Of a DNA stretch of 64,000 bases, positions 32,741 to 41,211 are shown one piece after another. Both the position numbers and the translations under genes were made by a program. The notes under the pieces were generated by a model. That model saw only the letters and a program-made list of their open reading frames with translations. It had not been told where the DNA came from and searched no databases. Origin of the DNA: Streptomyces filipinensis (GTDB taxonomy: Bacteria > Actinomycetota > Actinomycetes > Streptomycetales > Streptomycetaceae); contig NZ_BMTD01000011.1 of NCBI RefSeq assembly GCF_014649495.1, positions 62,001-126,000 on the forward strand. The letters run 5' to 3'. The stretch's first letter is position 1. Each line of letters starts with the position of its first letter.

Positions 32741-34252
32741 CTACCGCTCCTTCGTCTCCTCCAGCACCGTCCGCCCCAGCAGCGCGTACCGCTCGGGGGA
32801 CCGCCGCTTCAGGTACTGCGCGTAGCCGACCCCGGTCGCCGCGACCAGGGCCACCAGCCACGGTGTCGCCTTCAGCACGAGTGAGCCGGACTCCGGCCCG
32901 GCGGCGGCACTCATGTGGGACACCAGCAGCACCACGACGGCGAGCATCGCGATGCCGCCGACGAGCGGCGCGGTGAAGGTGCGGAACCAGTGGCGGCTCT
33001 CGGGGTGGTGGGAGCGGAAGTAGGCGAGCACCGCGAAGGAGCACACGGCCTGGACGACCAGGATCGCCATGGTGCCGAGGATGGCGAGCAGCACGTACGT
33101 GCCCGTGTACGGGTCCTTGCCCGCGATCCAGAAGGCGCCGATCAGCACCGCGCTGACGGCCGTCTGCACCAGCCCGGCGATGTGCGGCGAGCCGTGCCGT
33201 GCGTGGGTGCGCCCGACGGTGTGCTTCAGCGAGGGCAGGACACCTTCCCGGCCGAGGGCGTACAGATAGCGGGCGGCACAGTTGTGGAAGGCCATGCCGC
33301 AGGCCAGCGAGCCGGTGATCATCAGCCACTGCATGACGTCGACGGCCCAGTGGCCGACGTAGCGCTCGGTGGGGTTGAAGAACATCGCGAGCGGGTTCGC
33401 GGAGGAGGCGGCCTTCACGGCCTCGGCCTCGCCGTTGCCGATGATGGCCATCCAGGACACGAAGACGTAGAAGACACCGACGCCCAGGACGCTGATCATC
33501 GTCGCCTTGGGGATGATCTTCTTCGGGTCGCGGGACTCCTCGCCGTACATCGCGGTCGACTCGAAGCCGACCCAGGACCAGAAGGCGAAGAAGAGCCCGA
33601 GGCCGGCGGAGGTGCCCTTGAAGGCGTTGACCGGGTCGACCGGCGCGAAGGTGAACCCGTGCGGGCCGCCGCCGTGGAAGGCGACGGACACCGCCATGGC
33701 CGCCAGCACGGTCACCTCGGTCGCCAGCAGCACCGCCAGCAGCTTCTCCGCGACGCTCACCCCGAACCAGGTGCCGGTCGCGTTGATCGCGAGCATCAGG
33801 ACCGCGAAGGCCCACCAGGGCACGTGCATCCCGGTCTGGTCCCGCAGGGTCGTCGTCGCGAAGGTGGAGAAGATCCCGATGAGGGCGGGTTCGAAGACGA
33901 CGTACGCGAAGGTCGCGAGCAGTCCGGAGGCGAGTCCGGCGGTCCGCCCGAGGCCGTAGGAGATGAATCCGTAGAACGCGCCGGTGGACGTGATGTGCTT
34001 CGCCATCGACGTGAAACCCACGGAAAAGATTGCCAGGACGACCATTGCCACGAGATAGCTCGCGGGTGCTCCGACGCCGTTGCCGGCCGACACCATGAAC
34101 GGCACATTGCCGGTCATGGCGGTGATCGGCGCGGCGGTGGCGACGGCCATGAACACCACGCCCAGCAGGCCCACCGCGTTGGCCTTCAGCCGGTGGACCG
34201 GCTCACCGTCCTCTGTGCCCGCCGCCGGGGCGACGCCCTCGTCCACTGCCAT
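32741..34252 (-). CDS. APC family amino acid permease
   Basis: A 503-residue transporter with about twelve membrane helices and a cytoplasmic acidic N-terminus. Family marks are LKANAVGLLGVVFMAVATAA in helix 1, with the unwound GNVPF segment, FWSWVGFESTAMYGEES (helix 6 to 7), and the C-terminal half with VFYVFVSWMAIIG. It would import an amino acid or amine by cation symport or exchange. Upstream, 94 bases before its start, is the AT-rich palindrome at 34346. It ends 45 bases from the convergent P450 gene. Confidence 0.92.
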   Translation of the reverse strand: MAVDEGVAPAAGTEDGEPVHRLKANAVGLLGVVFMAVATAAPITAMTGNVPFMVSAGNGVGAPASYLVAMVVLAIFSVGFTSMAKHITSTGAFYGFISYGLGRTAGLASGLLATFAYVVFEPALIGIFSTFATTTLRDQTGMHVPWWAFAVLMLAINATGTWFGVSVAEKLLAVLLATEVTVLAAMAVSVAFHGGGPHGFTFAPVDPVNAFKGTSAGLGLFFAFWSWVGFESTAMYGEESRDPKKIIPKATMISVLGVGVFYVFVSWMAIIGNGEAEAVKAASSANPLAMFFNPTERYVGHWAVDVMQWLMITGSLACGMAFHNCAARYLYALGREGVLPSLKHTVGRTHARHGSPHIAGLVQTAVSAVLIGAFWIAGKDPYTGTYVLLAILGTMAILVVQAVCSFAVLAYFRSHHPESRHWFRTFTAPLVGGIAMLAVVVLLVSHMSAAAGPESGSLVLKATPWLVALVAATGVGYAQYLKRRSPERYALLGRTVLEETKER

Positions 34253-34345
34253 CGGGTGGCCCCCTCCGTGTCCGGTCCATGAGTCCTGCGGGTCCTGATG
34301 GAGCAGGATGGTGGACGAAAGGGGGGCACGGGAAGGGGTCGGCGC

Positions 34346-34361
34346 TGTTAAATATTTGTCA
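34346..34361. promoter_or_regulatory. AT-rich imperfect palindrome upstream of the permease
   Basis: TGTTAAATATTTGTCA has a perfect AAATATTT centre flanked by TG/CA ends and is exceptionally AT-rich for this genome. It sits about 95 bases before the permease start, where a promoter or operator is expected. Confidence 0.45.
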
Positions 34362-34402
34362 CCAGACCATTGGCCGGGTGATGTGGGCGCACCGCGGCGG
34401 CT

Positions 34403-35239
34403 TCACGCCGGCGGCAGCACCAGCGCCCAGGCGTCCTCCGCCACCCGCCAGGTGCGCCGCCGGACCGGCCCCGACACCGCCGCGTCCGCGCGGTAGCGGA
34501 AGTCCGCGCCGAACACCGTCACCGTCCGCCCGAAAGCCCTGAGCGGCGTCGCCTCCGCGCCGACCGACAGCGGCCGTACCCGCACCTCTGCCAGCCCGCC
34601 CGTGCCCGGAGTCACCGCCACGGCCTCCACGGGCTGGCCGAGGTCCACCACCGCCTCCCCGTCGACCTCGATGCGCAGCCGGGAGGGCCCCGGCGCCGGC
34701 ACGGCGGGCAGCCGGGGCGGGCGGGGGGCGAGGGTGCGGACCAGGGAGCGGTACCAGGCCCGGCCGGCGGCCGCCGGCACCGGCGCGGCGACGGCGGCCC
34801 GTACCGGCTCCGGCGGAATGCCCAGCGTGCTCAGCACGACCCCGTCGCTGTCGTCGACCAGCAGGTCCAGGCGCCGCTCGGCCCCGTCCAGCACGGCCCG
34901 GGCCGCCGCCACCGTCCCGCCCGGCACGCCCAGCGACTCGGCGAGGCCGCTGTCGCCGACCGGGACCACGGACAGCGCACATCCGGCCAGCTCCCGCTGC
35001 CGGTGCAGCAGGGTCACGGTCCGGACCAGCGCCCGGTCGTCCCCCACCACCACCGGCCGCCTCGAACCCCTGCGGCCCAGCGCGCGGGCGAATTCCTCCG
35101 GCCCGTCCGGCAGACACACCTTGGCCGCCGCACCCGCGCTGAGCACGTCTTTCGCGATCCGTACGGCCTCCCCGTCCGTCTGCCGTGCCGCCGGATCGAT
35201 GATCACCAGCAGCTGATCGGACGTCGCGAAAGTCGCCAC
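34403..35239 (-). CDS. Diacylglycerol kinase-fold protein with degenerate catalytic motifs
   Basis: A 278-residue protein. I use GTG 35239 (VATFATSDQLLVIIDP) rather than the longer frame because GGCAGGACC precedes it and the upstream extension is Arg-rich and non-coding in look. The N-terminal part follows the NAD-kinase/DAG-kinase fold, but the nucleotide motif GGDGT is replaced by VVVGDDRAL and the second motif (PxGTxNDxAR) by VPVGDSGLAESLG. The C-terminal beta domain is present (LRIEVDGEAVVDLG, VTVFGADFRY). It may be an inactive lipid-binding relative rather than a kinase. It is divergent from purA. Confidence 0.78.
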   Translation of the reverse strand: MATFATSDQLLVIIDPAARQTDGEAVRIAKDVLSAGAAAKVCLPDGPEEFARALGRRGSRRPVVVGDDRALVRTVTLLHRQRELAGCALSVVPVGDSGLAESLGVPGGTVAAARAVLDGAERRLDLLVDDSDGVVLSTLGIPPEPVRAAVAAPVPAAAGRAWYRSLVRTLAPRPPRLPAVPAPGPSRLRIEVDGEAVVDLGQPVEAVAVTPGTGGLAEVRVRPLSVGAEATPLRAFGRTVTVFGADFRYRADAAVSGPVRRRTWRVAEDAWALVLPPA

Positions 35240-35264
35240 CTCGGTCCTGCCTCGCTTCCTCGGG

Positions 35265-35309
35265 TAGCATCTTTGTGCAAGAGCCCCTTGCGCTATTGCG
35301 CCAGGGGCT
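35265..35309 (+). promoter_or_regulatory. Putative purA promoter and 5' leader hairpin
   Basis: TAGCAT (35265-35270) fits the Streptomyces -10 consensus TANNNT. Twelve bases later AGCCCCTTGCGC and GCGCCAGGGGCT (35282-35309) form a hairpin with one mismatch and a TATT loop. Because both flanking genes point away, it is unlikely to be an ordinary terminator; it could be a leader attenuator, a stabilising 5' hairpin or the end of a small RNA. Confidence 0.5.
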
Positions 35310-35436
35310 TCGTCTATTCCGGGGCATCCGGTCCGACGGTTGTGCGACCAACGGCGGTCGCTGTGGCACGCGGCGGTGAACCTTACGCCCACGCCCCCGA
35401 CCATGGACATGCCCCGCCCGGAAGGGGTGTACGCGC

Positions 35437-36720
35437 GTGCCCGCACTTGTGCTGCTCGGTGCTCAGTGGGGTGACGAAGGCAAGGGAAAGGCGACCGACC
35501 TGCTCGGTGGCTCGGTGGACTATGTAGTGCGCTACCAGGGCGGCAACAACGCCGGCCACACGGTCGTCGTCGGCGACCAGAAGTACGCACTGCACCTCCT
35601 CCCTTCCGGAATCCTCTCGCCCACGTGTGTTCCGGTCATCGGCAACGGCGTCGTCGTCGACCCGTCGGTCCTGCTCTCCGAGCTGAGCGGTCTGAACGAG
35701 CGTGGCGTCGACACGTCCAAGCTCATGATCAGCGGTAACGCGCACATCATCACGCCGTACAACGTGACGGTCGACAAGGTGACGGAACGCTTCCTCGGAA
35801 AGCGGAAGATCGGGACCACCGGTCGCGGTATCGGCCCGACCTACGCCGACAAGATCAACCGCGTCGGCATCCGGGTGCAGGACCTGTACGACGAGTCGAT
35901 CCTCACCCAGAAGGTGGAGGCGGCCCTCGACGTCAAGAACCAGATCCTCACCAAGCTCTACAACCGGCGCGCCATCGCCGTGAGCCAGGTGGTCGAGGAG
36001 CTGCTGGGCTACGCGGAGCAGATCAAGCCGTACGTCGCCGACACCGTCCTGGTCCTGAACCAGGCGCTGGAGCAGGACAAGGTCGTGCTCTTCGAGGGCG
36101 GCCAGGGCACGCTGCTGGACATCGACCACGGCACGTACCCGTTCGTGACCTCCAGCAACCCCACGGCGGGCGGTGCCTGCACCGGCGCCGGCGTGGGCCC
36201 CACGAAGATCAGCCGCGTCATCGGCATCCTCAAGGCGTACACGACCCGTGTCGGCGCCGGCCCGTTCCCGACCGAGCTGTTCGACGAGGACGGCGAGGCA
36301 CTGCGGCGCATCGGCGGCGAGCGCGGCGTGACCACCGGCCGTGACCGCCGCTGCGGCTGGTTCGACGCGGTGATCGCCCGCTACGCGACCCGGGTGAACG
36401 GCCTGACCGACTTCTTCCTCACCAAGCTGGACGTCCTCACCGGCTGGGAGCAGATCCCGGTCTGCGTCGCCTACGAGATCGACGGCCGGCGCGTCGAGGA
36501 ACTGCCGTACTCCCAGACCGACTTCCACCACGCGAAGCCGGTCTACGAGACGCTGCCCGGCTGGTCCGAGGACATCACGAAGGCCAAGTCCTTCTCCGAC
36601 CTCCCCAAGAACGCCCAGAACTACGTCAAGGCGCTGGAGGAGATGTCCGGCGCCCCGATCTCCGCGATCGGCGTGGGCCCGGGCCGGGACGAGACGATCG
36701 AGATCAACTCGTTCCTGTAG
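35437..36720 (+). CDS. purA: Adenylosuccinate synthase
   Basis: A 427-residue enzyme that joins IMP and aspartate with GTP hydrolysis to make adenylosuccinate, the first step from IMP to AMP. Conserved parts: the phosphate-binding loop [10 protein letters not shown] (about residues 12-21), [12 protein letters not shown], the IMP loop [43 protein letters not shown] and the GTP/guanine region TKLDVL. The start is GTG 35437 ([15 protein letters not shown]). Confidence 0.98.
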   Translation: MPALVLLGAQWGDEGKGKATDLLGGSVDYVVRYQGGNNAGHTVVVGDQKYALHLLPSGILSPTCVPVIGNGVVVDPSVLLSELSGLNERGVDTSKLMISGNAHIITPYNVTVDKVTERFLGKRKIGTTGRGIGPTYADKINRVGIRVQDLYDESILTQKVEAALDVKNQILTKLYNRRAIAVSQVVEELLGYAEQIKPYVADTVLVLNQALEQDKVVLFEGGQGTLLDIDHGTYPFVTSSNPTAGGACTGAGVGPTKISRVIGILKAYTTRVGAGPFPTELFDEDGEALRRIGGERGVTTGRDRRCGWFDAVIARYATRVNGLTDFFLTKLDVLTGWEQIPVCVAYEIDGRRVEELPYSQTDFHHAKPVYETLPGWSEDITKAKSFSDLPKNAQNYVKALEEMSGAPISAIGVGPGRDETIEINSFL

Positions 36721-36758
36721 AGGATCCCCAGCCGTGCTTTCCGGTGGACAATCGACGT

Positions 36759-36971
36759 ATGAGCGTCCACCGGAACGCACGGTGCCGGGGACCGTACGGC
36801 GGTGAGGGCGACAGGGCCGACGGCACGGACTGCTCCGACCCGGCGGTTTTCGAGGTCGCCCGCTACCAGCTGCCCCCGCTCCGGGTCTGCCCGGTGCATC
36901 TCGGACCCTCGCTGCTGATGGCGAGCGGCGTGCTGTGGCCGCCGGAGATCCGGCTCATCGGCCGTCTGTGA
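36759..36971 (+). CDS. Small conserved hypothetical protein
   Basis: A 70-residue protein, ATG 36759, 38 bases after purA and on the same strand. It contains four cysteines (NARCRGPYGG, TDCSDPAV, RVCPVHLGP) and ends LWPPEIRLIG. The Cys and His spacing could bind zinc, but this is only a possibility. No signal peptide. Its position after purA seems to be conserved in the genus as I recall. Function unknown. Confidence 0.65.
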   Translation: MSVHRNARCRGPYGGEGDRADGTDCSDPAVFEVARYQLPPLRVCPVHLGPSLLMASGVLWPPEIRLIGRL

Positions 36972-37038
36972 GCGCCGGCGCCCCGCCGGTCGGCGCTGAC
37001 ACCGGCTGTTTCCCCGCTGTTCCCCAAAGCGGTGAACT

Positions 37039-37066
37039 GACCCATCTTTGACCCGGACATGACCTT
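37039..37066. promoter_or_regulatory. Three 11-bp phased TGACC repeats upstream of the nucleotidase
   Basis: TGACCC begins at 37039 and 37050 and TGACCT at 37061, an exact 11-base period. Direct repeats with this period are the hallmark of PhoP (PHO box) and related OmpR-type or SARP sites. The PHO-box core GTTCACC is also present once on the reverse strand at 37032-37038. Confidence 0.5.
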
Positions 37067-37181
37067 TTCCTGGTTCCGGGCACTGGCGGGCCCGAGCACG
37101 ATCTACGCGGGTAGCCCCCGCACGGGACGTCACGTCACGTCCATCTGCTCGCGTCAACGCCAGCCTCACCAGGAGCCTCGT

Positions 37182-38999
37182 ATGCCCCTCAGTCCCATGA
37201 ACCGCCGCGAGTTCGTGAAGAAGTCGGCCGTCACCGGGGCGGCGGTGGCCGCGGCCGGCGGCGTCGCGGCGGCTCCCGCCCAGGCGGCCGAGCAGAAGCG
37301 GGACTGCCACCCCCGCACCTGGTCGTTCTCCATCCTCGGCACGACCGACCTGCACAGCCACGTCTTCGACTGGGACTACTACAAGGACGCCGCCTACAGC
37401 GACAAGGCGGGCAACTCGGTGGGTGTGGCGCGCGTGGCCACCCTCATCAAGCAGCAGCGCGAGGCCAAGGGCGAGGACCACGTCCTGCTCGTGGACGCCG
37501 GCGACATCATCCAGGGCACCTCCCTGGCCTACTACTTCGCCCGCGTCGACCCGATCACCGGCACCGACGGCAAGAAGGGTCCCAAGCACCCGATGGCGGT
37601 GGCCATGAACCACATGCGCTACGACGCCGCCGCCCTCGGCAACCACGAGTTCAACTACGGCATCGAGGTGCTGCGCAGGTTCGAGAGCCAGTGCCACTTC
37701 CCGCTGCTCGGCGCGAACGCGCTGGACGCGAAGACCCTGCGCCCCGCCTTCGAGCCGTACACCGTCAAGCGCATCCGGGTGCCGGGCGCCCCCGACATCA
37801 AGGTCGGCATCCTGGGCCTCACCAACCCCGGTATCGCGCTGTGGGACAAGGACAACGTCAGCGGGAAGATGGTGTTCCCGGGCCTGGTGGAGCAGGCGAA
37901 GAAGTACGTGCCGAGGCTGCGCGCGCTGGGCTGCGACGTCGTCTTCCTCACCGACCACTCGGGCCTGGACGGCTCGTCGTCGTACGGGGACGAGCTGCCG
38001 TACGTCGAGAACGCCTCCAACCTCGTCGCCGAGCAGGTGCCCGGCATCGACGCGATCCTCGTCGGCCACACCCACGTCGAGGTGCCGTCCTACACGGTGA
38101 AGAACGAGCAGACCGGCGAAGAGGTCCTCCTCTCCGAGCCGTACTGCTGGGGCTACCGCCTCAGCGTCTTCGACTTCGAACTCGAACTGCACCACGGCCA
38201 GTGGAAGGTGACGAGCAAGAAGGCGCAGACCCTCAACCCCAACACCGTGGACGAGGACCCGGAGATCAAGAAGCTCCTGCAGGCCGACCACGAGCTGGTG
38301 GTGAAGTACGTCAACACGGCGGTCGGCACCTGTACGCAGGACCTCTCGGCGGCGGACTCCTGCTGGAAGGACGTGCCGATCATGGACTTCATCCACAAGG
38401 TCCAGGCGGAGAGCGTCAAGGCGGGGCTGTCGGCCTCGGACGCCGCCCTCCCGCTGATCTCGGTCGCGGCGCCCTTCTCCCGCACGGCCGACATCCCGCA
38501 GGGCAACGTCACCATCAAGGACATCGCCGGCCTCTACATCTACGACAACACCCTGTACGGCAAGAAGCTGACGGGCGCCCAGCTCAAGGACTACCTGGAG
38601 TACGCGGCGAAGTACTACCACCAGGTCCCGGCCGGCACGAAGGTGGACACCGCCACCCTCACGAACGCCAACAGCTTCTGGGACTACATGTACGACACGG
38701 CGGCGGGCGTCGACTACGAGATCGACATCGCGCAGGCCGAGGGGTCGAGGATCAAGAACCTCACCTACAACGGCGCCCCGGTCGCCGACGACCAGGTCTT
38801 CGTCGTGGCGGTCAACAACTACCGCGCGAACGGCGGTTCCGGCTACCCGCACATCGCCGCGGCGCCGATCGCCTACAGCTCGACCAACGAGATCCGCCAG
38901 CTGATGATCGACTACGTGACGGCGAAGAAGACCCTCGACCCGGCCGACTTCGCGGCCGTCAACTGGAAGCTGACGCAGGCCGGCACGCCGGTCTTCTGA
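37182..38999 (+). CDS. Tat-exported bifunctional metallophosphatase / 5'-nucleotidase
   Basis: A 605-residue secreted enzyme of the UshA type. The N-terminus is a twin-arginine signal (MNRREFVKKSAV, hydrophobic region, APAQAAE cleavage). The metallophosphatase domain has the metal ligands in GTTDLHSH, LLVDAGDIIQGT, LGNHEFNYG and LVGHTHVEVP; the C-terminal 5'-nucleotidase domain has ISVAAPFSRTAD and VVAVNNYRANGGSG-type substrate stacking elements. It hydrolyses extracellular nucleotides to nucleosides and phosphate. AGGAG precedes ATG 37182. The phased repeats upstream suggest phosphate control; a terminator follows. Confidence 0.95.
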   Translation: MPLSPMNRREFVKKSAVTGAAVAAAGGVAAAPAQAAEQKRDCHPRTWSFSILGTTDLHSHVFDWDYYKDAAYSDKAGNSVGVARVATLIKQQREAKGEDHVLLVDAGDIIQGTSLAYYFARVDPITGTDGKKGPKHPMAVAMNHMRYDAAALGNHEFNYGIEVLRRFESQCHFPLLGANALDAKTLRPAFEPYTVKRIRVPGAPDIKVGILGLTNPGIALWDKDNVSGKMVFPGLVEQAKKYVPRLRALGCDVVFLTDHSGLDGSSSYGDELPYVENASNLVAEQVPGIDAILVGHTHVEVPSYTVKNEQTGEEVLLSEPYCWGYRLSVFDFELELHHGQWKVTSKKAQTLNPNTVDEDPEIKKLLQADHELVVKYVNTAVGTCTQDLSAADSCWKDVPIMDFIHKVQAESVKAGLSASDAALPLISVAAPFSRTADIPQGNVTIKDIAGLYIYDNTLYGKKLTGAQLKDYLEYAAKYYHQVPAGTKVDTATLTNANSFWDYMYDTAAGVDYEIDIAQAEGSRIKNLTYNGAPVADDQVFVVAVNNYRANGGSGYPHIAAAPIAYSSTNEIRQLMIDYVTAKKTLDPADFAAVNWKLTQAGTPVF

Positions 39000-39017
39000 G
39001 CGGGCACCGATCGCGCG

Positions 39018-39046
39018 AGGGCCGCCGGGTTCGCCCCGGCGGCCCT
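39018..39046. terminator. Terminator after the nucleotidase gene
   Basis: AGGGCCGCCGGG (39018-39029) pairs perfectly with CCCGGCGGCCCT (39035-39046) around a 5-base loop, 18 bases after the stop codon. Confidence 0.85.
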
Positions 39047-39174
39047 GCCGTGGTGTCAGGTGGTGCCCGCTGTGGGAGCCGGCCGGACGAGGGCGTCCTC
39101 CGCCGCGTGGCGGAGAGGGCCGGGCGAGAACCGGGCGCCGCGGAGGACGCGCGGGCGGCGTGCCTTTGGCCAGC

Positions 39175-39672
39175 ATGTACGCCATGACCGCAGCTACCGC
39201 CGTACCCCTGCCCGCCCCCGCCTGGGCCCGCCGCGCCGCCCACGCCATCGCCTGGTGCGCGGTGCCGTCCGGCCTGTGGCGCCTGGCCATGGCCTCCGGC
39301 GTCTACGTCGGCTACAGCGACCGGGTGCTCCACGACGTCTACGCCATCCCCGGCTGGGGCGCCGCCTATGTCGTCGGCCTGTCGGCCGGGTGCGAACTGG
39401 CCGCGCTGTTCCCCCTGCTGCTCGTCAGCGAACGGTGGCGGCCGTCACGGCCCCGTGTGCTCGCCGGGCTGGCCTGGACGGCCTCGGCCGTTCTGGTCCT
39501 GGTGGCGGTGTGGCAGGTGGTGGTCGCCTGCACCGCGCACAGCCACACCTATCTGGCGCCCGGCACCGTACGCGTCGTCTGGGCCCTCGCGTACGGCCCG
39601 CTCCTCGCCGTTCCGTTCCTGCTGACGGCGGTGAGCTGGTCGTACACGAGGCGGACTGCGGGCGTCAGCTGA
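39175..39672 (+). CDS. Small integral membrane protein of unknown function
   Basis: About 165 residues from ATG 39175 or 39184. Four hydrophobic segments are visible: around AAHAIAWCAVPSGLWRLAMA, AAYVVGLSAGCELAALFPLLL, VLAGLAWTASAVLVLVAVW and the C-terminal LAYGPLLAVPFLLTAVS. A conserved-looking YVGYSDRVLHDVYAIPGWG loop lies between the first two. No family recognised. Its last 8 bases overlap the convergent gene at 39665. Confidence 0.7.
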   Translation: MYAMTAATAVPLPAPAWARRAAHAIAWCAVPSGLWRLAMASGVYVGYSDRVLHDVYAIPGWGAAYVVGLSAGCELAALFPLLLVSERWRPSRPRVLAGLAWTASAVLVLVAVWQVVVACTAHSHTYLAPGTVRVVWALAYGPLLAVPFLLTAVSWSYTRRTAGVS

Positions 39673-40333
39673 ACACGATCATCGAGCCCTGTGCCAGGGA
39701 GCGGGTCGCCGCCGCGTGCAGGCCCAGCCACACGTGCCGTTCGCGGGCGAAGGGGCTGGGGTCGTACGGGGCCGGGACGGCCGGTTCCTCCAGCTCCGTG
39801 GGAGCCGTGGGCGGGGCCGGGGGCGCCGGGGGGTTGGCCGGGTCGATGCCGATCGCGGCGGCGACCTGCTCCAGCTCGCGCAGCAGGGTCTGGGAGCTGC
39901 CCAGCGGACCTCCGCCCGCGAGGAGTTCGTCGTTCGACAGCGGGTGCGGGAACTCGACGGGCACGTACGCGCCCGCGTGGTCGTAGTGCCAGACCAGGTG
40001 GGACTGCTGGGCCGTGGCCTCGAACATCTCCAGCAACTGTTCGTAGTCTCCGCCCAGTTCGTCCACCGGCGTCACCGCGAGTCCGCAGACCTGGAGGAGG
40101 TAGGCGCGGCGCAGGAAGTGGAGGGCGTCGTAGTCGAAGCCGGCCACGGGCGCGACCTCGCCGGACAGGCCCGGCATGTACTGGTACACCGGCACCGGTG
40201 GCAGCCCGGCCTCGGCGAGTGCGTTGTTGTACTGCGCGAGTTCCTCGGCGAACGGGTTGTCCGGGGTGTGGCACAACACGTCCACGAGCGGTACCAGCCA
40301 CAGGTCACAGGCCAAAGAGAGCTCCTCACACAC
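39665..40333 (-). CDS. Conserved hypothetical protein
   Basis: A 222-residue cytoplasmic protein with no signal or membrane segment. Notable stretches are LACDLWLVPLVDVLCHTPDN, FDYDALHFLRRAYLLQVCGL and SHLVWHYDHAGAYVPVEFPH, then a Pro/Ala-rich linker (PANPPAPPAPPTAP) and a C-terminal helix ERHVWLGLHAAATRSLAQG. I do not recognise the family. It begins 30 bases after the GntR regulator on the same strand, so the two may be co-transcribed. Confidence 0.7.
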   Translation of the reverse strand: MCEELSLACDLWLVPLVDVLCHTPDNPFAEELAQYNNALAEAGLPPVPVYQYMPGLSGEVAPVAGFDYDALHFLRRAYLLQVCGLAVTPVDELGGDYEQLLEMFEATAQQSHLVWHYDHAGAYVPVEFPHPLSNDELLAGGGPLGSSQTLLRELEQVAAAIGIDPANPPAPPAPPTAPTELEEPAVPAPYDPSPFARERHVWLGLHAAATRSLAQGSMIVFS

Positions 40334-40363
40334 AGAAGGTGGTCAGGGAAGGCTACCGGTCAC

Positions 40364-41059
40364 CTACCCGTTGGTCAGGTGTTCCAGCAGCGCCAGTGAG
40401 TGGGCGTTGGCGTCGGCGACGATCGAGCGGGCGGTCCCGGCCTCGCGCCGGGCCAGTGCGTCGACCAGGTCGGTGTGCCCGGCCCACAGGCGGCCGCGCA
40501 GGTCGGGCAGGCGCAGCAGGTGCTGCACGGCGCACACCCAGGACTGCACCCGCAGGCGGTTGAGGAAGTCACCGAGGTAGGGGTTGCCGAACAGGGCGCT
40601 CAGCTCGCGCCAGAAGCGCAGGTCGTAGCCGATGAGTATGGTCAGGTCGCCGGCCGCCGCCGCCCGCTGGGCCTCCTCGCCGCGGCGGCGCACGGTGGCC
40701 AGGGCGGTGGCCGTACGGGGGTCCTCCGGCGGGGTGCGGAACGCCGGGTGGCCGCTGCTGAGGGCCTGGAACATGCCGTCGGTGACCAGGCTGCGGGCCT
40801 CGATCATGTTCCGGTAGTCGGTGAGGGAGTACTCCGGGACACGGAACCCGCGGTGCTGGTCGGCCTCCAGGATGCCCTGGGCGGACAGGTCGACCAGCGC
40901 CTCGCGGACAGGGGTGGCGGAGACGCCGTACTGCTCGGCGATCTCCTTGACCGTGAACGCCCGGCCGGGTCGCAGCCGTCCCGCCAGCACCTCGTCACGG
41001 AGCGCGTCCGCGATCTGCTGGCGCAGGGTGCTGCGGGTCACGGCGCCGGTGCCGGGCAT
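40364..41059 (-). CDS. GntR family transcriptional regulator, FadR/FCD subfamily
   Basis: About 231 residues from ATG 41059. The N-terminal winged helix is typical of GntR: LRQQIADALRDEVLAGRLRPG, then FTVKEIAEQYGVSATPVREA and the wing with HRGFRVPEYS. The C-terminal FCD helical domain (RNMIEARSLVTDGMF to the end) binds small organic acids, often with a metal held by His and Asp residues (DLRFWRELSALFGNPYL, WAGHTDLVDAL). It lies downstream of a class III aminotransferase on the same strand and may regulate it and itself through the inverted repeat at 41085/41159. Confidence 0.9.
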   Translation of the reverse strand: MPGTGAVTRSTLRQQIADALRDEVLAGRLRPGRAFTVKEIAEQYGVSATPVREALVDLSAQGILEADQHRGFRVPEYSLTDYRNMIEARSLVTDGMFQALSSGHPAFRTPPEDPRTATALATVRRRGEEAQRAAAAGDLTILIGYDLRFWRELSALFGNPYLGDFLNRLRVQSWVCAVQHLLRLPDLRGRLWAGHTDLVDALARREAGTARSIVADANAHSLALLEHLTNG

Positions 41060-41084
41060 GCTCGGGCCTCTCCTCACACGTCGG

Positions 41085-41171
41085 GTGACGTACTCGTCCG
41101 TACCCGCGCTCTGTGATCGGCGACCTGGGGTCGGGATCTACGCGGGTATCCATGTCTTACGAGCACGTCAC
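41085..41171. promoter_or_regulatory. Pair of inverted 13-bp sites upstream of the GntR gene
   Basis: GTGACGTACTCGT (41085-41097) and ACGAGCACGTCAC (41159-41171) are inverted copies with one mismatch. Their centres are 74 bases apart, close to seven helical turns, so one protein dimer pair could bind both by looping. The adjacent GntR protein is the obvious candidate. Confidence 0.5.
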
Positions 41172-41211
41172 CTTACGCGTTCGGATCGGTCCGGCGGCAG
41201 GGGCGGTGGGA

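Noticed and set aside
36621-39290. 889-codon reverse frame opposite the 5'-nucleotidase
   Set aside because: Antisense shadow of a gene with intact Tat signal and metal-binding motifs.
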